A stretch of 64,000 nt of DNA from Pyropia yezoensis (GCA_009829735.1 CM020618.1:10817119-10881118); one strand, 5' to 3'; positions 27,257-40,597 are shown, counted from the stretch's first letter. Numbers and translations are program-made. Notes: generated by a model not told the origin, from the letters alone.

Positions 27257-29203
27257 ATGGCTAGCTCGGACCCCCCGTCGTCCGGGGAGTACACGGGTGA
27301 CGCACGTACTTCAGTGCCTTTGAATACTGGTGAGACACAGGTGGGTTTACCTGGGGTCGCAGAGGGACTAGAGGTCCCTCAAGCCAGCAGGACTGGAAGT
27401 GCGGGCGGGCAACAGGCCACCCCGACTCAGTCGGGAGTTCACTCGGGTGACACTTCTGATGTGGGTGGGCTGAAGTCTGGCCACCGTGTGGTATACTCAA
27501 CGGGAACGTCCCAAGGGGTGAGGACTGTCCCCGCGGGTTCCACTCGGGTTGGAGCCAACTTTGGCTTGGAGTCGTCGCCAACTAGGCTTTCGGAGGACGG
27601 TGGACCTCCGTTGGTCGGCGATGGGCTCGCGCCCATGCCCCCGGTTGAGACCCCTGAGGAACGTGGTTACCCCTCAGGTGGACTCCCGGAGGCGGACCGA
27701 GACTCAACTGGAGTCGTCAATCCACTCCTCGCGGAAACTGTCCGTCGGGAGGCGACCAATGTGTTGCGGCAGACTTTGCCGGACCTGGTGGTCACGATGA
27801 CGAATACTATTCTGAATCAGATTGTGGCGAGTTTGCCAGATGGCCTTAATGTCCAGACCGGATTGGGGCTCTCGAGCCCACAGGCGCAGGGGGAATCTCT
27901 CCTGACGCCTACCTCGGGTCGCCCCGAACTGGGGGCGACACCTGTGACTCCCAACGAGGGAGCCACACCATACGCGGTGGGGCGTACGCCCTTCACGGGG
28001 GAGTTCCCCTCGGAAACGCCGGCGGCTACACCAAGCGCGCCGCGCCGGACTACAGGCACTGAGAGTGAACTTACCCCAGTGCCACAGCGGCTGTTCCCTC
28101 AACGTGAGGTGCCGCCCAAGATTCAGGTAGCCAACCCGGTCTACCAGCGGATCTTTGACTGTGAGACCTACGCTCTCCACAACAAGTCGGTGGCGTATGG
28201 TCCTGACCAGGCCCGAGCTATGGGCCGTGCCAAGAAGAATGCACTTCATTCTTTTGGGCACAGAGCGGAGTGGGATGGAACTCCCCCCCTCCGTGTCTTT
28301 GAGTTCCTACGTCGTTTCACAAAAGCCTGTGACGACAATGCCATAAGTGAAGGCATGGCTTTTTACATGCTACAGGAGTTTACGAAGGGCGACCTACGGA
28401 CAGAACTTATGTCCGTCATGCCCAGCTCCTCAAGTGGAGGCGCTGGGGAGGTGACGTCCTATTTGGAGCTCGTCAACTGGTTGTTGAGAGCCATGGTTGA
28501 TGAGGCAGCGTTGGCTTCTCAAGTCGAGGAGTTTACGCAAGCCCATCAGGAAGAGGCGGAGGACGAGTTGTCCTTTGCGGAGCGAGTCCGTAAGCTCAAC
28601 AATCTTTGTGGGTTTCTTCATCCACAAGCTGTGGTGAAGAGTCGGTTTGTTGAGGGACTCCATTGGTCAGTCCGGATGGAGACCCGGGAGCATAACACTG
28701 CCCGGGCGACCCTGGCCGAGTTGGCCAGGTTCGCCTATCGCAGAGGCGAGGCCTACCGCAAGTTGCGGGAGGAACAACGCCAAGAGCGTCAGGCCGAGTT
28801 GGCCAAGGAACGGGAGGAGGCGCGCCAGGCCAGAGAGTTGAGAGAGGCACGCCGAATCCGCAAGGAGAGGGTAGTAGCTGCCGTGGGAACTTCCCAGGGT
28901 ACCTCTTCGTCTTCCCCAGTTAGGAAGACCCCTCCGGGAACTGACCATCGGTGTTGGAACTGCAACTCCGATGGACACTGGGCATATGACTGCCCCAAGT
29001 TGAGTAAACGCATCCAACAACTTGTTAGGAATGCGAGTAAGAAGTCGGCTACGAGCGAAGTACGTTCACGCCGCGAGGGTGGGTCTCGACCGGTCGTCGC
29101 GGTCGCCACACCCTCGGCGGAGGAGGCGGACACGTCGTCCTCGGACTCGTCGTCTTCCTCCCCGCCCTCAGATTCGGACGCCAAGTCGGCGGGAAACGAA
29201 TGA
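27257..29203 (+). CDS. gag: Gag polyprotein (first copy)
   Basis: 648 residues from the ATG at 27257. A Ser/Thr/Gly/Pro-rich N-terminal part (to about 270) precedes a capsid-like helical region (about 290-540; FDCETYALHNKSVAYGPDQ, PPLRVFEFLRRFTKACDD, YLELVNWLLRAMVDEAAL). A Glu/Arg coiled coil follows (about 500-540) and then one CCHC zinc knuckle, C566-x2-C569-x4-H574-x4-C579. The tail is Ser/Asp-rich. Gag forms the virus-like particle and the knuckle packages RNA. The stop TGA (29201-29203) overlaps the pol ATG as ATGA. Confidence 0.92.
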   Translation: MASSDPPSSGEYTGDARTSVPLNTGETQVGLPGVAEGLEVPQASRTGSAGGQQATPTQSGVHSGDTSDVGGLKSGHRVVYSTGTSQGVRTVPAGSTRVGANFGLESSPTRLSEDGGPPLVGDGLAPMPPVETPEERGYPSGGLPEADRDSTGVVNPLLAETVRREATNVLRQTLPDLVVTMTNTILNQIVASLPDGLNVQTGLGLSSPQAQGESLLTPTSGRPELGATPVTPNEGATPYAVGRTPFTGEFPSETPAATPSAPRRTTGTESELTPVPQRLFPQREVPPKIQVANPVYQRIFDCETYALHNKSVAYGPDQARAMGRAKKNALHSFGHRAEWDGTPPLRVFEFLRRFTKACDDNAISEGMAFYMLQEFTKGDLRTELMSVMPSSSSGGAGEVTSYLELVNWLLRAMVDEAALASQVEEFTQAHQEEAEDELSFAERVRKLNNLCGFLHPQAVVKSRFVEGLHWSVRMETREHNTARATLAELARFAYRRGEAYRKLREEQRQERQAELAKEREEARQARELREARRIRKERVVAAVGTSQGTSSSSPVRKTPPGTDHRCWNCNSDGHWAYDCPKLSKRIQQLVRNASKKSATSEVRSRREGGSRPVVAVATPSAEEADTSSSDSSSSSPPSDSDAKSAGNE

Positions 29204-32200
29204 CCGTTGGGGCTGGTCGTCCGAAGCTCACAACGGCAGCCTCGGCCAAGTGGGCCAGGAGGACGAACCAACCGTGCCGGATACTGCGGCGACCTAAGGG
29301 AGTCCGCCCACCTCGGGTAGGACTCCCCAAGAACGTAAACCCACGTCGGGTCATCGCGGTGCTGACGGGTGAGAACTTCCAGGTGGCTGGACGGGTGCAA
29401 CTTGCCCCCGGCCGCGCCTGTTGTGCCCGTATCGTGCTTGATACCGGGTCAGGAGCCTCCTTGATACGCAAGTCGCTATTACCAAAGGAGGTGAAGCTCC
29501 AACGCTGGAGGTCCAAGGCTGACCATATGATTGACATCAATGGTGGGGTACTTCCCATCGTTGGTGCCGTGACCCTACCAACGAGGTTGGGGACCCATGA
29601 GGTCGACGTGACCTATGGTGTAGTTGAGAATATATCGGTACCCCTGCTTCTGGGTACCCCTTATGTCGTAACACAAGTGCCTTTGATCTGTGGCCCCGAG
29701 TACTGGGTCAAGTTGATGAATGGGGAGACTATCCCCATCCTTGGTAAGGGAAAGTCTGTGGCTCCTGTGACAGTCTCACAGTCGAAGCCTGTTTGCCCTG
29801 TGAGGGAAGGGTTTACTGCCACCCTGCGTTTAGCCCGCAAAGTCACGTTGCCCCCCAACTCGGTGGCGCACGTTGACGTTGTAACTGATTTTTCGGGGAA
29901 CGGGTTGGTGCACCCTAACCCCCGTCTTGCTCGAAAGCACCAAGTGCATGTTGCCCTTGGCACGATGGACTCCAAAGCCGGAGTCCCGTGGAGGATCCAG
30001 GTGATGAACCTGAGTCCGACGCCCAAGTACTTCAAGTCGGGAGCCAAGTTCGGCTATATCGACCAACATGAGGGACCGGTAGTAGCGGTCACCCTCAACG
30101 CGGGCGCAAGTAGCGACCCGAAGTCCGGAAAGGAGAAGCATCAAGCCAAGTCGGCCACCTCTCCTCGGCCCCATGTGAACATGGAGGGTGTTCCCCCCAG
30201 GTTGAGGGTTCAAGTTGAACGCCTCTTGGACCAATATCACAAGTTGTGGGATGGTCAATTGGGACTCATGAGAGCTACCCAACACCGAATCGAGTTGAAG
30301 CCCGGTGCACCCCCTATACGCCAACAACCGTATAGGGGAGGACCTCGTTCAAGGGCCCTCGTTAAGGAGCAAGTTGCTCGCATGGAGGCCCTCGATGTGA
30401 TCGAGGCCAGCAACGCCGAGTGGGCGAGTCCGGTGGTTATTGTCCCCAAAGTTGATGGGACCCCCCGGTTTTGTATCGACAACCGTAAGCTCAACGAGAG
30501 CACGGTGAAGGACAGTTATCCCCTACCTAGGATGGATGACTGTCTGGACTCTCTGGGGGAGGCAAACGTGTTCTCTACCCTGGACTGTAACGCGGGGTAC
30601 TGGCAAATTCCCATTGCCCCGGAGGACAGGCATAAAACTACCTTTACCTGTCACTGTGGTACCTACCAGTGCAAACGCCTACCGTTTGGTCTGTGTAACG
30701 CGCCGGCAACTTTCCAGCGCGCTATGGACATGATTCTGGCCGGAGTACGGTGGCAGATCTGTCTTGTGTACCTAGACGATATCATTGTGTTCTCCCGAAG
30801 TCCGGAGGAACACATTGGCCATCTTGGCCAGGTGTTCAAGCTACTTGCTGACGCCGGTGTGTCTCTGAAGGCGAGTAAGTGCCACCTCTTTACTCAAGAG
30901 GTGGAATACTTGGGACATGTTGTCCGTCCGGGGCGTCTCAGTGTTAACGAGAAGAACTTGAGGGCCATTCGTAAGGCTCAGTACCCCCGGACCCAGACCC
31001 AGATGAGGAGCTTCCTCGGGATGTGTAACGTGTACCGACGTTTCACCAAGGGCTTCGCCAAGGTGGCGAAGCCGTTGAATGAGCTAGTGAGCTCAACGCT
31101 ACCGAAGAACCTGCCTCCCCCAAGTCGGGTGGAGCAGGAATCCTTTGAGACTCTTCGGGACCTTCTGCTGAAGCCCCCCATCTTGGCTATTCCCAAGTTG
31201 GGAGGCCACTACATCCTGGATGTGGACGCTAGCTACGACCAACTTGGTTGTGTGTTGCTTCAGCAGCAGCCGGACAAGGAGTACTTGCCGGTGGGATACT
31301 TTAGTAAGGGGCTGAACTCGGCGGAGAAGAACTACGGAGTCACCGAGTTGGAAGGACTCGCAGTGGTGTGGGCGGTGACGTCACTTCGTCACTACCTGGA
31401 GGGTGAGAAGTTCCCCATCCGCTGTGACCACCGCGCGTTGCAGTTCATCTTTAAGACGGACTGTACGAACACTCGTCTCAACCGGTGGAGGGTGCGACTG
31501 GCACCCTTCAACTTTGACATTGAGTACCGACCTGGCAGGCAACATGCCCTTGCCGACGGCCTCTCTCGGGTACCTACCGAGGGGCTGGACACTAACCCAG
31601 TCGATGAGGACATCCCCATCGTGGGGGTAGTCACGCGCTCGGGTCAGGCGTTGAACCCCGAGGCGCCAGGGAACAAGAAGTACTTGCCCCTGTCCCTAGA
31701 CGAGGTGGTGAAGGCCCAGGCCGAGGATCCCTTCTGCAAGTCGCAGAGGGATATACTGGATACGGTGGTTGAGACGCGCTTCTTTCTGGGAGACGATGGC
31801 CTCCTCATGAGGAGGGGGGTATTCCAGGGGACCGAACAACTTGTCGTCCCCGCATCCCTCAAGGACAGTATCCTTGAGAGGGAGCACAACGCTCCCACGG
31901 GTGGACACCTGGGTCTAGTAAACTGTACCAGACCCTGAGGACCAGGTACTACTGGCCGTCCATGGTGGTGGACATCTACAGTTGGGTGGCTGCCTGCACA
32001 AGTTGTGCACAGAATCGTCTGATGGAACGGCGGCCTAGTACGGCTATGCTATTGTTCCCGGCCAAGGAGCCCTTCGCCGCGTTGGCGATGGACATCCTTG
32101 GGCCACTGCCCGTGACCGAGGAGGGCAACCAGTACCTCCTGGTCATCTGTGACCGCTTCACGAAACTTACGCGAGCGATCCCACTGGCAGAGATCACGGC

Positions 32201-33182
32201 CATGTCGGTCGTGTCAGCCTTCCTAGATCACTGGGTTGCCGCGTATGGCATCCCAGATAGTACACTATCGGACAATGGACCGCAATTTGCGTCTGTACTG
32301 TTTCAGGGAGTGCTGGATATGTTGGGGGTTAAGGCAAACTATGCCACCCCCTACCACCCACAAACTAATGGGCAGGTGGAGCGCTTCAACAAAACTATTG
32401 TTAGGCAGCTGCGCCACTATGTGAGTGAGCACGTGAAGACGTGGGACCAATATATTTCTATCCTTACTACTGCCTACAATTCGCAGGCTCACTCATCTAC
32501 AGGGGAAGTACCCCTCGCTTTTGTGACCCCCCGTCGCGTGCGGTCTATTGCCGTGCGGCGGTCGCTCCCAACTAGGGAGGATGGTGGCAGTACGCCTACT
32601 CCTACTGAGAGTAAGGCGGAGTTCGCCGCTAGGCTTGAAAACCTCATCCCTAAAGTCAGGGCTGAGATGGACAAAGCACAAAAGCGCTACAAGCGTACCT
32701 TTGACAAAAAGGTGCGCAATGCTAAACATGTCCCCGAGCAGGGTGACTGGGTGCTGGTACACTCGCACACCCCAACTGGGGGTAAGCTGGTATTCCAGAC
32801 GAAGGGACCGTACCAGGTCCTTCGTACTGATGGGCGGCGCTTCACCATCGAAAGTGACGATGGGGTCCGCACAGTGAACGGACAGGACGTGGTCAAAGTT
32901 GCACCACCGCCTGCAGGCGACCCAGCTTGGGCACGTGCGTTGGAGTCGTGGCGCCTCCCCTCACTGCCTGCGGCCAAACAGGGCCCGCAGGATTACGTGT
33001 TCGATAAGTTCATCGACCACGGATGGGATGAAGACACTGACCGCCTCATGTTGAGGGTGCGTTGGTTTGGCTACAAAGCCAAGGACGATACATGGGAGTA
33101 TGTGGAGGACCTTCCTGCTGAGAAGGTCCGGGCGTACTGTGCCCGGAATGAGATAGACCCTAACAGCCCTCCCTCAACGTGA
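29200..33182 (+). CDS. pol: Pol polyprotein (first copy), one frameshift
   Basis: It begins at the ATG 29200 overlapping the gag stop. Domains in order: retropepsin with DTGSGAS (Asp81); reverse transcriptase about residues 390-570 with YLDD at 524-527; RNase H (LDVDAS...TELEGLA...CDHRAL); integrase with HHCC finger and DDE core; C-terminal chromodomain at about 33000-33160 (VRWFGYKAKDDTWEYVEDL). Near 31910 one G is missing relative to the second copy (cacctgggtc against cacctggggtc). The frame therefore stops at 31938 and resumes in another phase at 31962. Full-length Pol would be about 1,330 residues. The break is a single homopolymer base and may be a sequencing error. Confidence 0.92.
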
Positions 33183-33271
33183 GGGAAGGCCGAGCAACAG
33201 TGCCACGAGAGTGCTTCAAGTCGAAGTGGTACGCAGAGTGGCTTTTAACTACAGCGCTAACCCTCACACTC

Positions 33272-34487
33272 TCACAACAAAGGCAGCTGCCAACTAGGCA
33301 CGCATGCTAGACTCTCCCACTCCACGGCCCTCGCCCTCACTTGGAGGCGAGCGGCGAGACCCACGCCGATAACGGTCTCCACTCGTTGGAGGGGCGGCGG
33401 CTCCAAGTCGGAACCGTCGCGCCCCTCACGGTCGCGCAAGTGGCGCCGACCGTGGCCACTCTTCTGCCTGGTCTTGCGCGCAAGTTTGCGACGCAGACGC
33501 TGGACAGACTCCGTCTCCGACGGGGTAGAGGACTCCGAGACGGAGTAAGACAACTCGTCTTCCGACACGGAAGGAGAGCGCCGAGAGTGTCGGCGACGAC
33601 GGCGAGGAGGCGAGTATGCCCGGCTCGCGCGACGTTTGCCACGCCCAAGTGGGGCTGGCTGGGGCATAATAGCCCCAATACGAGCCAACTCGGCTGTCAT
33701 AAACTCCGCCACCGACTCGCAACTCGCGGTCGCTACTGCAGTACGAACGCGCTCCTCAAGTTGAGGAGTCTCGGAACTCTGTAGGGTTGCGGTCGACGCG
33801 GCCAACCAGGAAATGGTGCGCACCAACGTGGTGATCATCATCTCTGAGGTTAGAGGCGTGGGCGGCAACACCAACTTGGGGTATACCGTCAGGAGGGTGG
33901 CCCCCAAGTTGGGGGACACCGGGGTGGAAGACTCCACGGCCACGCTGATCGGGATGTTCCCGTGAGGTTGGAAAGGAACCGGAGGAAGCGGAGGGGCCCG
34001 CCGAGGTGGCGGTACCCGGGTGTAACTGCGACCCCGACTTGGGGCTCCCGCAGTGGGTTGAGTCATGTGGTCATCATAGGACGGCACGGCCATAACTATG
34101 GGCTTGTCCGGGGGTGGCGCAGTGTGGCGATCCACCCCCGGGGCATACGGGTAGTCCCCGATGCCCAACCCCTCTCGTAGGACCACACGGCCGTCGTGAA
34201 GTTCACGAGCGACCCACACGAACTGGCGAAGTGCGCCATCGTCCTTGGGCCCACGAGTGGGGCGGCGCAACTTGTGCTCAATGCTCTCCCACTCGATAAA
34301 CTTATGGAGCCGGAGCATCTCCTCAAGTAGAGTGAGTTGTCCTGATGAGCACCCCTCAGCAACTAGCTGAGGGGTGAGCTGTTCCAAACCCTGGATGAGC
34401 CGGAGGGGAGATGCCAGAGCATCCCCCGCCGCTGAACACAGGACACCCAGGTCGACATGACCTCGAGGAGCCACTGGGTGGCCAACA
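33272..34487 (-). CDS. Antisense ORF of the retrotransposon, first copy, cut by the gap
   Basis: Same protein as the copy at 40709-42652, on the strand opposite gag-pol and convergent with pol (90 bases between stops). This copy enters the N gap and is incomplete. Relative to the second copy it lacks one G near 33395, which changes the last ~45 residues, and one G near 34405, which changes the frame close to the gap. Confidence 0.75.
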
Positions 34488-34987
34488 NNNNNNNNNNNNN
34501 NNNNNNNNNNNNNNNNNNNNNNNNNNNNNNNNNNNNNNNNNNNNNNNNNNNNNNNNNNNNNNNNNNNNNNNNNNNNNNNNNNNNNNNNNNNNNNNNNNNN
34601 NNNNNNNNNNNNNNNNNNNNNNNNNNNNNNNNNNNNNNNNNNNNNNNNNNNNNNNNNNNNNNNNNNNNNNNNNNNNNNNNNNNNNNNNNNNNNNNNNNNN
34701 NNNNNNNNNNNNNNNNNNNNNNNNNNNNNNNNNNNNNNNNNNNNNNNNNNNNNNNNNNNNNNNNNNNNNNNNNNNNNNNNNNNNNNNNNNNNNNNNNNNN
34801 NNNNNNNNNNNNNNNNNNNNNNNNNNNNNNNNNNNNNNNNNNNNNNNNNNNNNNNNNNNNNNNNNNNNNNNNNNNNNNNNNNNNNNNNNNNNNNNNNNNN
34901 NNNNNNNNNNNNNNNNNNNNNNNNNNNNNNNNNNNNNNNNNNNNNNNNNNNNNNNNNNNNNNNNNNNNNNNNNNNNNNNNNNNNNNN
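34488..34987. other. Assembly gap, 500 N
   Basis: Exactly 500 undetermined bases, probably a placeholder for unknown size. It joins the antisense ORF of copy one to the middle of gag of copy two, an order that makes no sense for a retrotransposon. Confidence 0.98.
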
Positions 34988-36620
34988 GCTTGGAGTCGTC
35001 GCCAACTAGGCTTTCGGAGGACGGTGGACCTCCGTTGGTCGGCGATGGGCTCGCGCCCATGCCCCCGGTTGAGACCCCTGAGGAACGTGGTTACCCCTCA
35101 GGTGGACTCCCGGAGGCGGACCGAGACTCAACTGGAGTCGTCAATCCACTCCTCGCGGAAACTGTCCGTCGGGAGGCGACCAATGTGTTGCGGCAGACTT
35201 TGCCGGACCTGGTGGTCACGATGACGAATACTATTCTGAATCAGATTGTGGCGAGTTTGCCAGATGGCCTTAATGTCCAGACCGGATTGGGGCTCTCGAG
35301 CCCACAGGCGCAGGGGGAATCTCTCCTGACGCCTACCTCGGGTCGCCCCGAACTGGGGGCGACACCTGTGACTCCCAACGAGGGAGCCACACCATACGCG
35401 GTGGGGCGTACGCCCTTCACGGGGAGTTCCCCTCGGAAACGCCGGCGGCTACACCAAGCGCGCCCGCGCCGGACTACAGGCACTGAGAGTGAACTTACCC
35501 CAGTGCCACAGCGGCTGTTCCCTCAACGTGAGGTGCCGCCCAAGATTCAGGTAGCCAACCCGGTCTACCAGCGGATCTTTGACTGTGAGACCTACGCTCT
35601 CCACAACAAGTCGGTGGCGTATGGTCCTGACCAGGCCCGAGCTATGGGCCGTGCCAAGAAGAATGCACTTCATTCTTTTGGCACAGAGCGGAGTGGGATG
35701 GAACTCCCCCCTCCGTGTCTTTGAGTTCCTACGTCGTTTCACAAAAGCCTGTGACGACAATGCCATAAGTGAAGGCATGGCTTTTTACATGCTACAGGAG
35801 TTTACGAAGGGCGACCTACGGACAGAACTTATGTCCGTCATGCCCAGCTCCTCAAGTGGAGGCGCTGGGAGGTGACGTCCTATTTGGAGCTCGTCAACTG
35901 GTTGTTGAGAGCCATGGTTGATGAGGCAGCGTTGGCTTCTCAGTCGAGGAGTTTACGCAAGCCCATCAGGAAGAGGCGGAGGACGAGTTGTCCTTTGCGG
36001 AGCGAGTCCGTAAGCTCAACAATCTTTGTGGGTTTCTTCATCCACAACTGTGGTGAAGAGTCGTTTGTTGAGGGACTCCATTGGTCAGTCCGGATGGAGA
36101 CCCGGAGCATAACACTGCCCGGGCGACCCTGGCCGAGTTGGCCAGGTTCGCCTATCGCAGAGGCGAGGCCTACCGCAAGTTGCGGGAGGAACAACGCCAA
36201 GAGCGTCAGGCCGAGTTGGCCAAGGAACGGGAGGAGGCGCGCCAGGCCAGAGAGTTGAGAGAGGCACGCCGAATCCGCAAGGAGAGGGTAGTAGCTGCCG
36301 TGGGAACTTCCCAGGGTACCTCTTCGTCTTCCCCAGTTAGGAAGACCCCTCCGGGAACTGACCATCGGTGTTGGAACTGCAACTCCGATGGACACTGGGC
36401 ATATGACTGCCCCAAGTTGAGTAAACGCATCCAACAACTTGTTAGGAATGCGAGTAAGAAGTCGGCTACGAGCGAAGTACGTTCACGCCGCGAGGGTGGG
36501 TCTCGACCGGTCGTCGCGGTCGCCACACCCTCGGCGGAGGAGGCGGACACGTCGTCCTCGGACTCGTCGTCTTCCTCCCCGCCCTCAGATTCGGACGCCA
36601 AGTCGGCGGGAAACGAATGA
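34988..36620 (+). CDS. gag: Gag (second copy), 5'-truncated and frame-broken
   Basis: Matches 27564-29203 of copy one. It carries many single-base deletions, nearly all in homopolymers or doubled bases (near 35422, 35683, 35705, 35868, 35941, 36049, 36063, 36105), plus at least one insertion near 35463, so no single frame spans it. The zinc knuckle and Ser/Asp tail are intact. The ATGA overlap with pol is at 36617-36620. Confidence 0.85.
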
Positions 36621-39600
36621 CCGTTGGGGCTGGTCGTCCGAAGCTCACAACGGCAGCCTCGGCCAAGTGGGCCAGGAGACGAACCAACCGTGCCGGATAC
36701 TGCGGCGACCTAAGGGAGTCCGCCCACCTCGGGTAGGACTCCCCAAGAACGTAAACCCACGTCGGGTCATCGCGGGTGCTGACGGGTGAGAACTTCCAGG
36801 TGGCTGGACGGGTGCAACTTGCCCCCGGCCGCGCCTGTTGTGCCCGTATCGTGCTTGATACCGGGTCAGGAGCCTCCTTGATACGCAAGTCGCTATTACC
36901 AAAGGAGGTGAAGCTCCAACGCTGGAGGTCCAAGGCTGACCATATGATTGACATCAATGGTGGGGTACTTCCCATCGTTGGTGCCGTGACCCTACCAACG
37001 AGGTTGGGGACCCATGAGGTCGACGTGACCTATGGTGTAGTTGAGAATATATCGGTACCCCTGCTTCTGGGTACCCCTTATGTCGTAACACAAGTGCCTT
37101 TGATCTGTGGCCCCGAGTACTGGGTCAAGTTGATGAATGGGGAGACTATCCCCATCCTTGGTAAGGGAAAGTCTGTGGCTCCTGTGACAGTCTCACAGTC
37201 GAAGCCTGTTTGCCCTGTGAGGGAAGGGTTTACTGCCACCCTGCGTTTAGCCCGCAAAGTCACGTTGCCCCCAACTCGGTGGCGCACGTTGACGTTGTAA
37301 CTGATTTTTCGGGGAACGGGTTGGTGCACCCTAACCCCGTCTTGCTCGAAAGCACCAAGTGCATGTTGCCCTTGGCACGATGGACTCCAAAGCCGGAGTC
37401 CCGTGGAGGATCCAGGTGATGAACCTGAGTCCGACGCCCAAGTACTTCAAGTCGGGAGCCAAGTTCGGCTATATCGACCAACATGAGGGACCGGTAGTAG
37501 CGGTCACCCTCAACGCGGGCGCAAGTAGCGACCCGAAGTCCGGAAAGGAGAAGCATCAAGCCAAGTCGGCCACCTCTCCTCGGCCCCATGTGAACATGGA
37601 GGGTGTTCCCCCCAGGTTGAGGGTTCAAGTTGAACGCCTCTTGGACCAATATCACAAGTTGTGGGATGGTCAATTGGGACTCATGAGAGCTACCCAACAC
37701 CGAATCGAGTTGAAGCCCGGTGCACCCCCTATACGCCAACAACCGTATAGGGGAGGACCTCGTTCAAGGGCCCTCGTTAAGGAGCAAGTTGCTCGCATGG
37801 AGGCCCTCGATGTGATCGAGGCCAGCAACGCCGAGTGGGCGAGTCCGGTGGTTATTGTCCCCAAAGTTGATGGGACCCCCCGGTTTTGTATCGACAACCG
37901 TAAGCTCAACGAGAGCACGGTGAAGGACAGTTATCCCCTACCTAGGATGGATGACTGTCTGGACTCTCTGGGGAGGCAAACGTGTTCTCTACCCTGGACT
38001 GTAACGCGGGGTACTGGCAAATTCCCATTGCCCCGGAGGACAGGCATAAAACTACCTTTACCTGTCACTGTGGTACCTACCAGTGCAAACGCCTACCGTT
38101 TGGTCTGTGTAACGCGCCGGCAACTTTCCAGCGCGCTATGGACATGATTCTGGCCGGAGTACGGTGGCAGATCTGTCTTGTGTACCTAGACGATATCATT
38201 GTGTTCTCCCGAAGTCCGGAGGAACACATTGGCCATCTTGGCCAGGTGTTCAAGCTACTTGCTGACGCCGGTGTGTCTCTGAAGGCGAGTAAGTGCCACC
38301 TCTTTACTCAAGAGGTGGAATACTTGGGACATGTTGTCCGTCCGGGGCGTCTCAGTGTTAACGAGAAGAACTTGAGGGCCATTCGTAAGGCTCAGTACCC
38401 CCGGACCCAGACCCAGATGAGGAGCTTCCTCGGGATGTGTAACGTGTACCGACGTTTCACCAAGGGCTTCGCCAAGGTGGCGAAGCCGTTGAATGAGCTA
38501 GTGAGCTCAACGCTACCGAAGAACCTGCCTCCCCCAAGTCGGGTGGAGCAGGAATCCTTTGAGACTCTTCGGGACCTTCTGCTGAAGCCCCCCATCTTGG
38601 CTATTCCCAAGTTGGGAGGCCACTACATCCTGGATGTGGACGCTAGCTACGACCAACTTGGTTGTGTGTTGCTTCAGCAGCAGCCGGACAAGGAGTACTT
38701 GCCGGTGGGATACTTTAGTAAGGGGCTGAACTCGGCGGAGAAGAACTACGGAGTCACCGAGTTGGAAGGACTCGCAGTGGTGTGGGCGGTGACGTCACTT
38801 CGTCACTACCTGGAGGGTGAGAAGTTCCCCATCCGCTGTGACCACCGCGCGTTGCAGTTCATCTTTAAGACGGACTGTACGAACACTCGTCTCAACCGGT
38901 GGAGGGTGCGACTGGCACCCTTCAACTTTGACATTGAGTACCGACCTGGCAGGCAACATGCCCTTGCCGACGGCCTCTCTCGGGTACCTACCGAGGGGCT
39001 GGACACTAACCCAGTCGATGAGGACATCCCCATCGTGGGGGTAGTCACGCGCTCGGGTCAGGCGTTGAACCCCGAGGCGCCAGGGAACAAGAAGTACTTG
39101 CCCCTGTCCCTAGACGAGGTGGTGAAGGCCCAGGCCGAGGATCCCTTCTGCAAGTCGCAGAGGGATATACTGGATACGGTGGTTGAGACGCGCTTCTTTC
39201 TGGGAGACGATGGCCTCCTCATGAGGAGGGGGGTATTCCAGGGGACCGAACAACTTGTCGTCCCCGCATCCCTCAAGGACAGTATCCTTGAGAGGGAGCA
39301 CAACGCTCCCACGGGTGGACACCTGGGGTCTAGTAAACTGTACCAGACCCTGAGGACCAGGTACTACTGGCCGTCCATGGTGGTGGACATCTACAGTTGG
39401 GTGGCTGCCTGCACAAGTTGTGCACAGAATCGTCTGATGGAACGGCGGCCTAGTACGGCTATGCTATTGTTCCCGGCCAAGGAGCCCTTCGCCGCGTTGG
39501 CGATGGACATCCTTGGGCCACTGCCCGTGACCGAGGAGGGCAACCAGTACCTCCTGGTCATCTGTGACCGCTTCACGAAACTTACGCGAGCGATCCCACT

Positions 39601-40597
39601 GGCAGAGATCACGGCCATGTCGGTCGTGTCAGCCTTCCTAGATCACTGGGTTGCCGCGTATGGCATCCCAGATAGTACACTATCGGACAATGGACCGCAA
39701 TTTGCGTCTGTACTGTTTCAGGGAGTGCTGGATATGTTGGGGGTTAAGGCAAACTATGCCACCCCCTACCACCCACAAACTAATGGGCAGGTGGAGCGCT
39801 TCAACAAAACTATTGTTAGGCAGCTGCGCCACTATGTGAGTGAGCACGTGAAGACGTGGGACCAATATATTTCTATCCTTACTACTGCCTACAATTCGCA
39901 GGCTCACTCATCTACAGGGGAAGTACCCCTCGCTTTTGTGACCCCCCGTCGCGTGCGGTCTATTGCCGTGCGGCGGTCGCTCCCAACTAGGGAGGATGGT
40001 GGCAGTACGCCTACTCCTACTGAGAGTAAGGCGGAGTTCGCCGCTAGGCTTGAAAACCTCATCCCTAAAGTCAGGGCTGAGATGGACAAAGCACAAAAGC
40101 GCTACAAGCGTACCTTTGACAAAAAGGTGCGCAATGCTAAACATGTCCCCGAGCAGGGTGACTGGGTGCTGGTACACTCGCACACCCCAACTGGGGGTAA
40201 GCTGGTATTCCAGACGAAGGGACCGTACCAGGTCCTTCGTACTGATGGGCGGCGCTTCACCATCGAAAGTGACGATGGGGTCCGCACAGTGAACGGACAG
40301 GACGTGGTCAAAGTTGCACCACCGCCTGCAGGCGACCCAGCTTGGGCACGTGCGTTGGAGTCGTGGCGCCTCCCCTCACTGCCTGCGGCCAAACAGGGCC
40401 CGCAGGATTACGTGTTCGATAAGTTCATCGACCACGGATGGGATGAAGACACTGACCGCCTCATGTTGAGGGTGCGTTGGTTTGGCTACAAAGCCAAGGA
40501 CGATACATGGGAGTATGTGGAGGACCTTCCTGCTGAGAAGGTCCGGGCGTACTGTGCCCGGAATGAGATAGACCCTAACAGCCCTCCCTCAACGTGA
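36617..40597 (+). CDS. pol: Pol (second copy), frame-broken in the 5' third
   Basis: Single-base indels near 36680, 36775, 37270, 37340 and 37972 interrupt protease and early RT. From 37982 to 40597 the frame is open without a break: RT from just before FSTLDCNAG, RNase H, the integrase zinc finger, a DDE core with Asp at 39506, Asp at 39686 and Glu at 39794 (D-x59-D-x35-E), and a chromodomain at about 40405-40580. It lacks the deletion that breaks copy one near 31910. The two copies complement each other, as expected of two error-bearing reads of the same element. Confidence 0.9.

Noticed and set aside
26841-27294. Minus-strand frames of 130-150 codons in the LTRs
   Set aside because: Present because the LTR is GC-rich; no ATG-supported domain, and the LTR structure explains the sequence.
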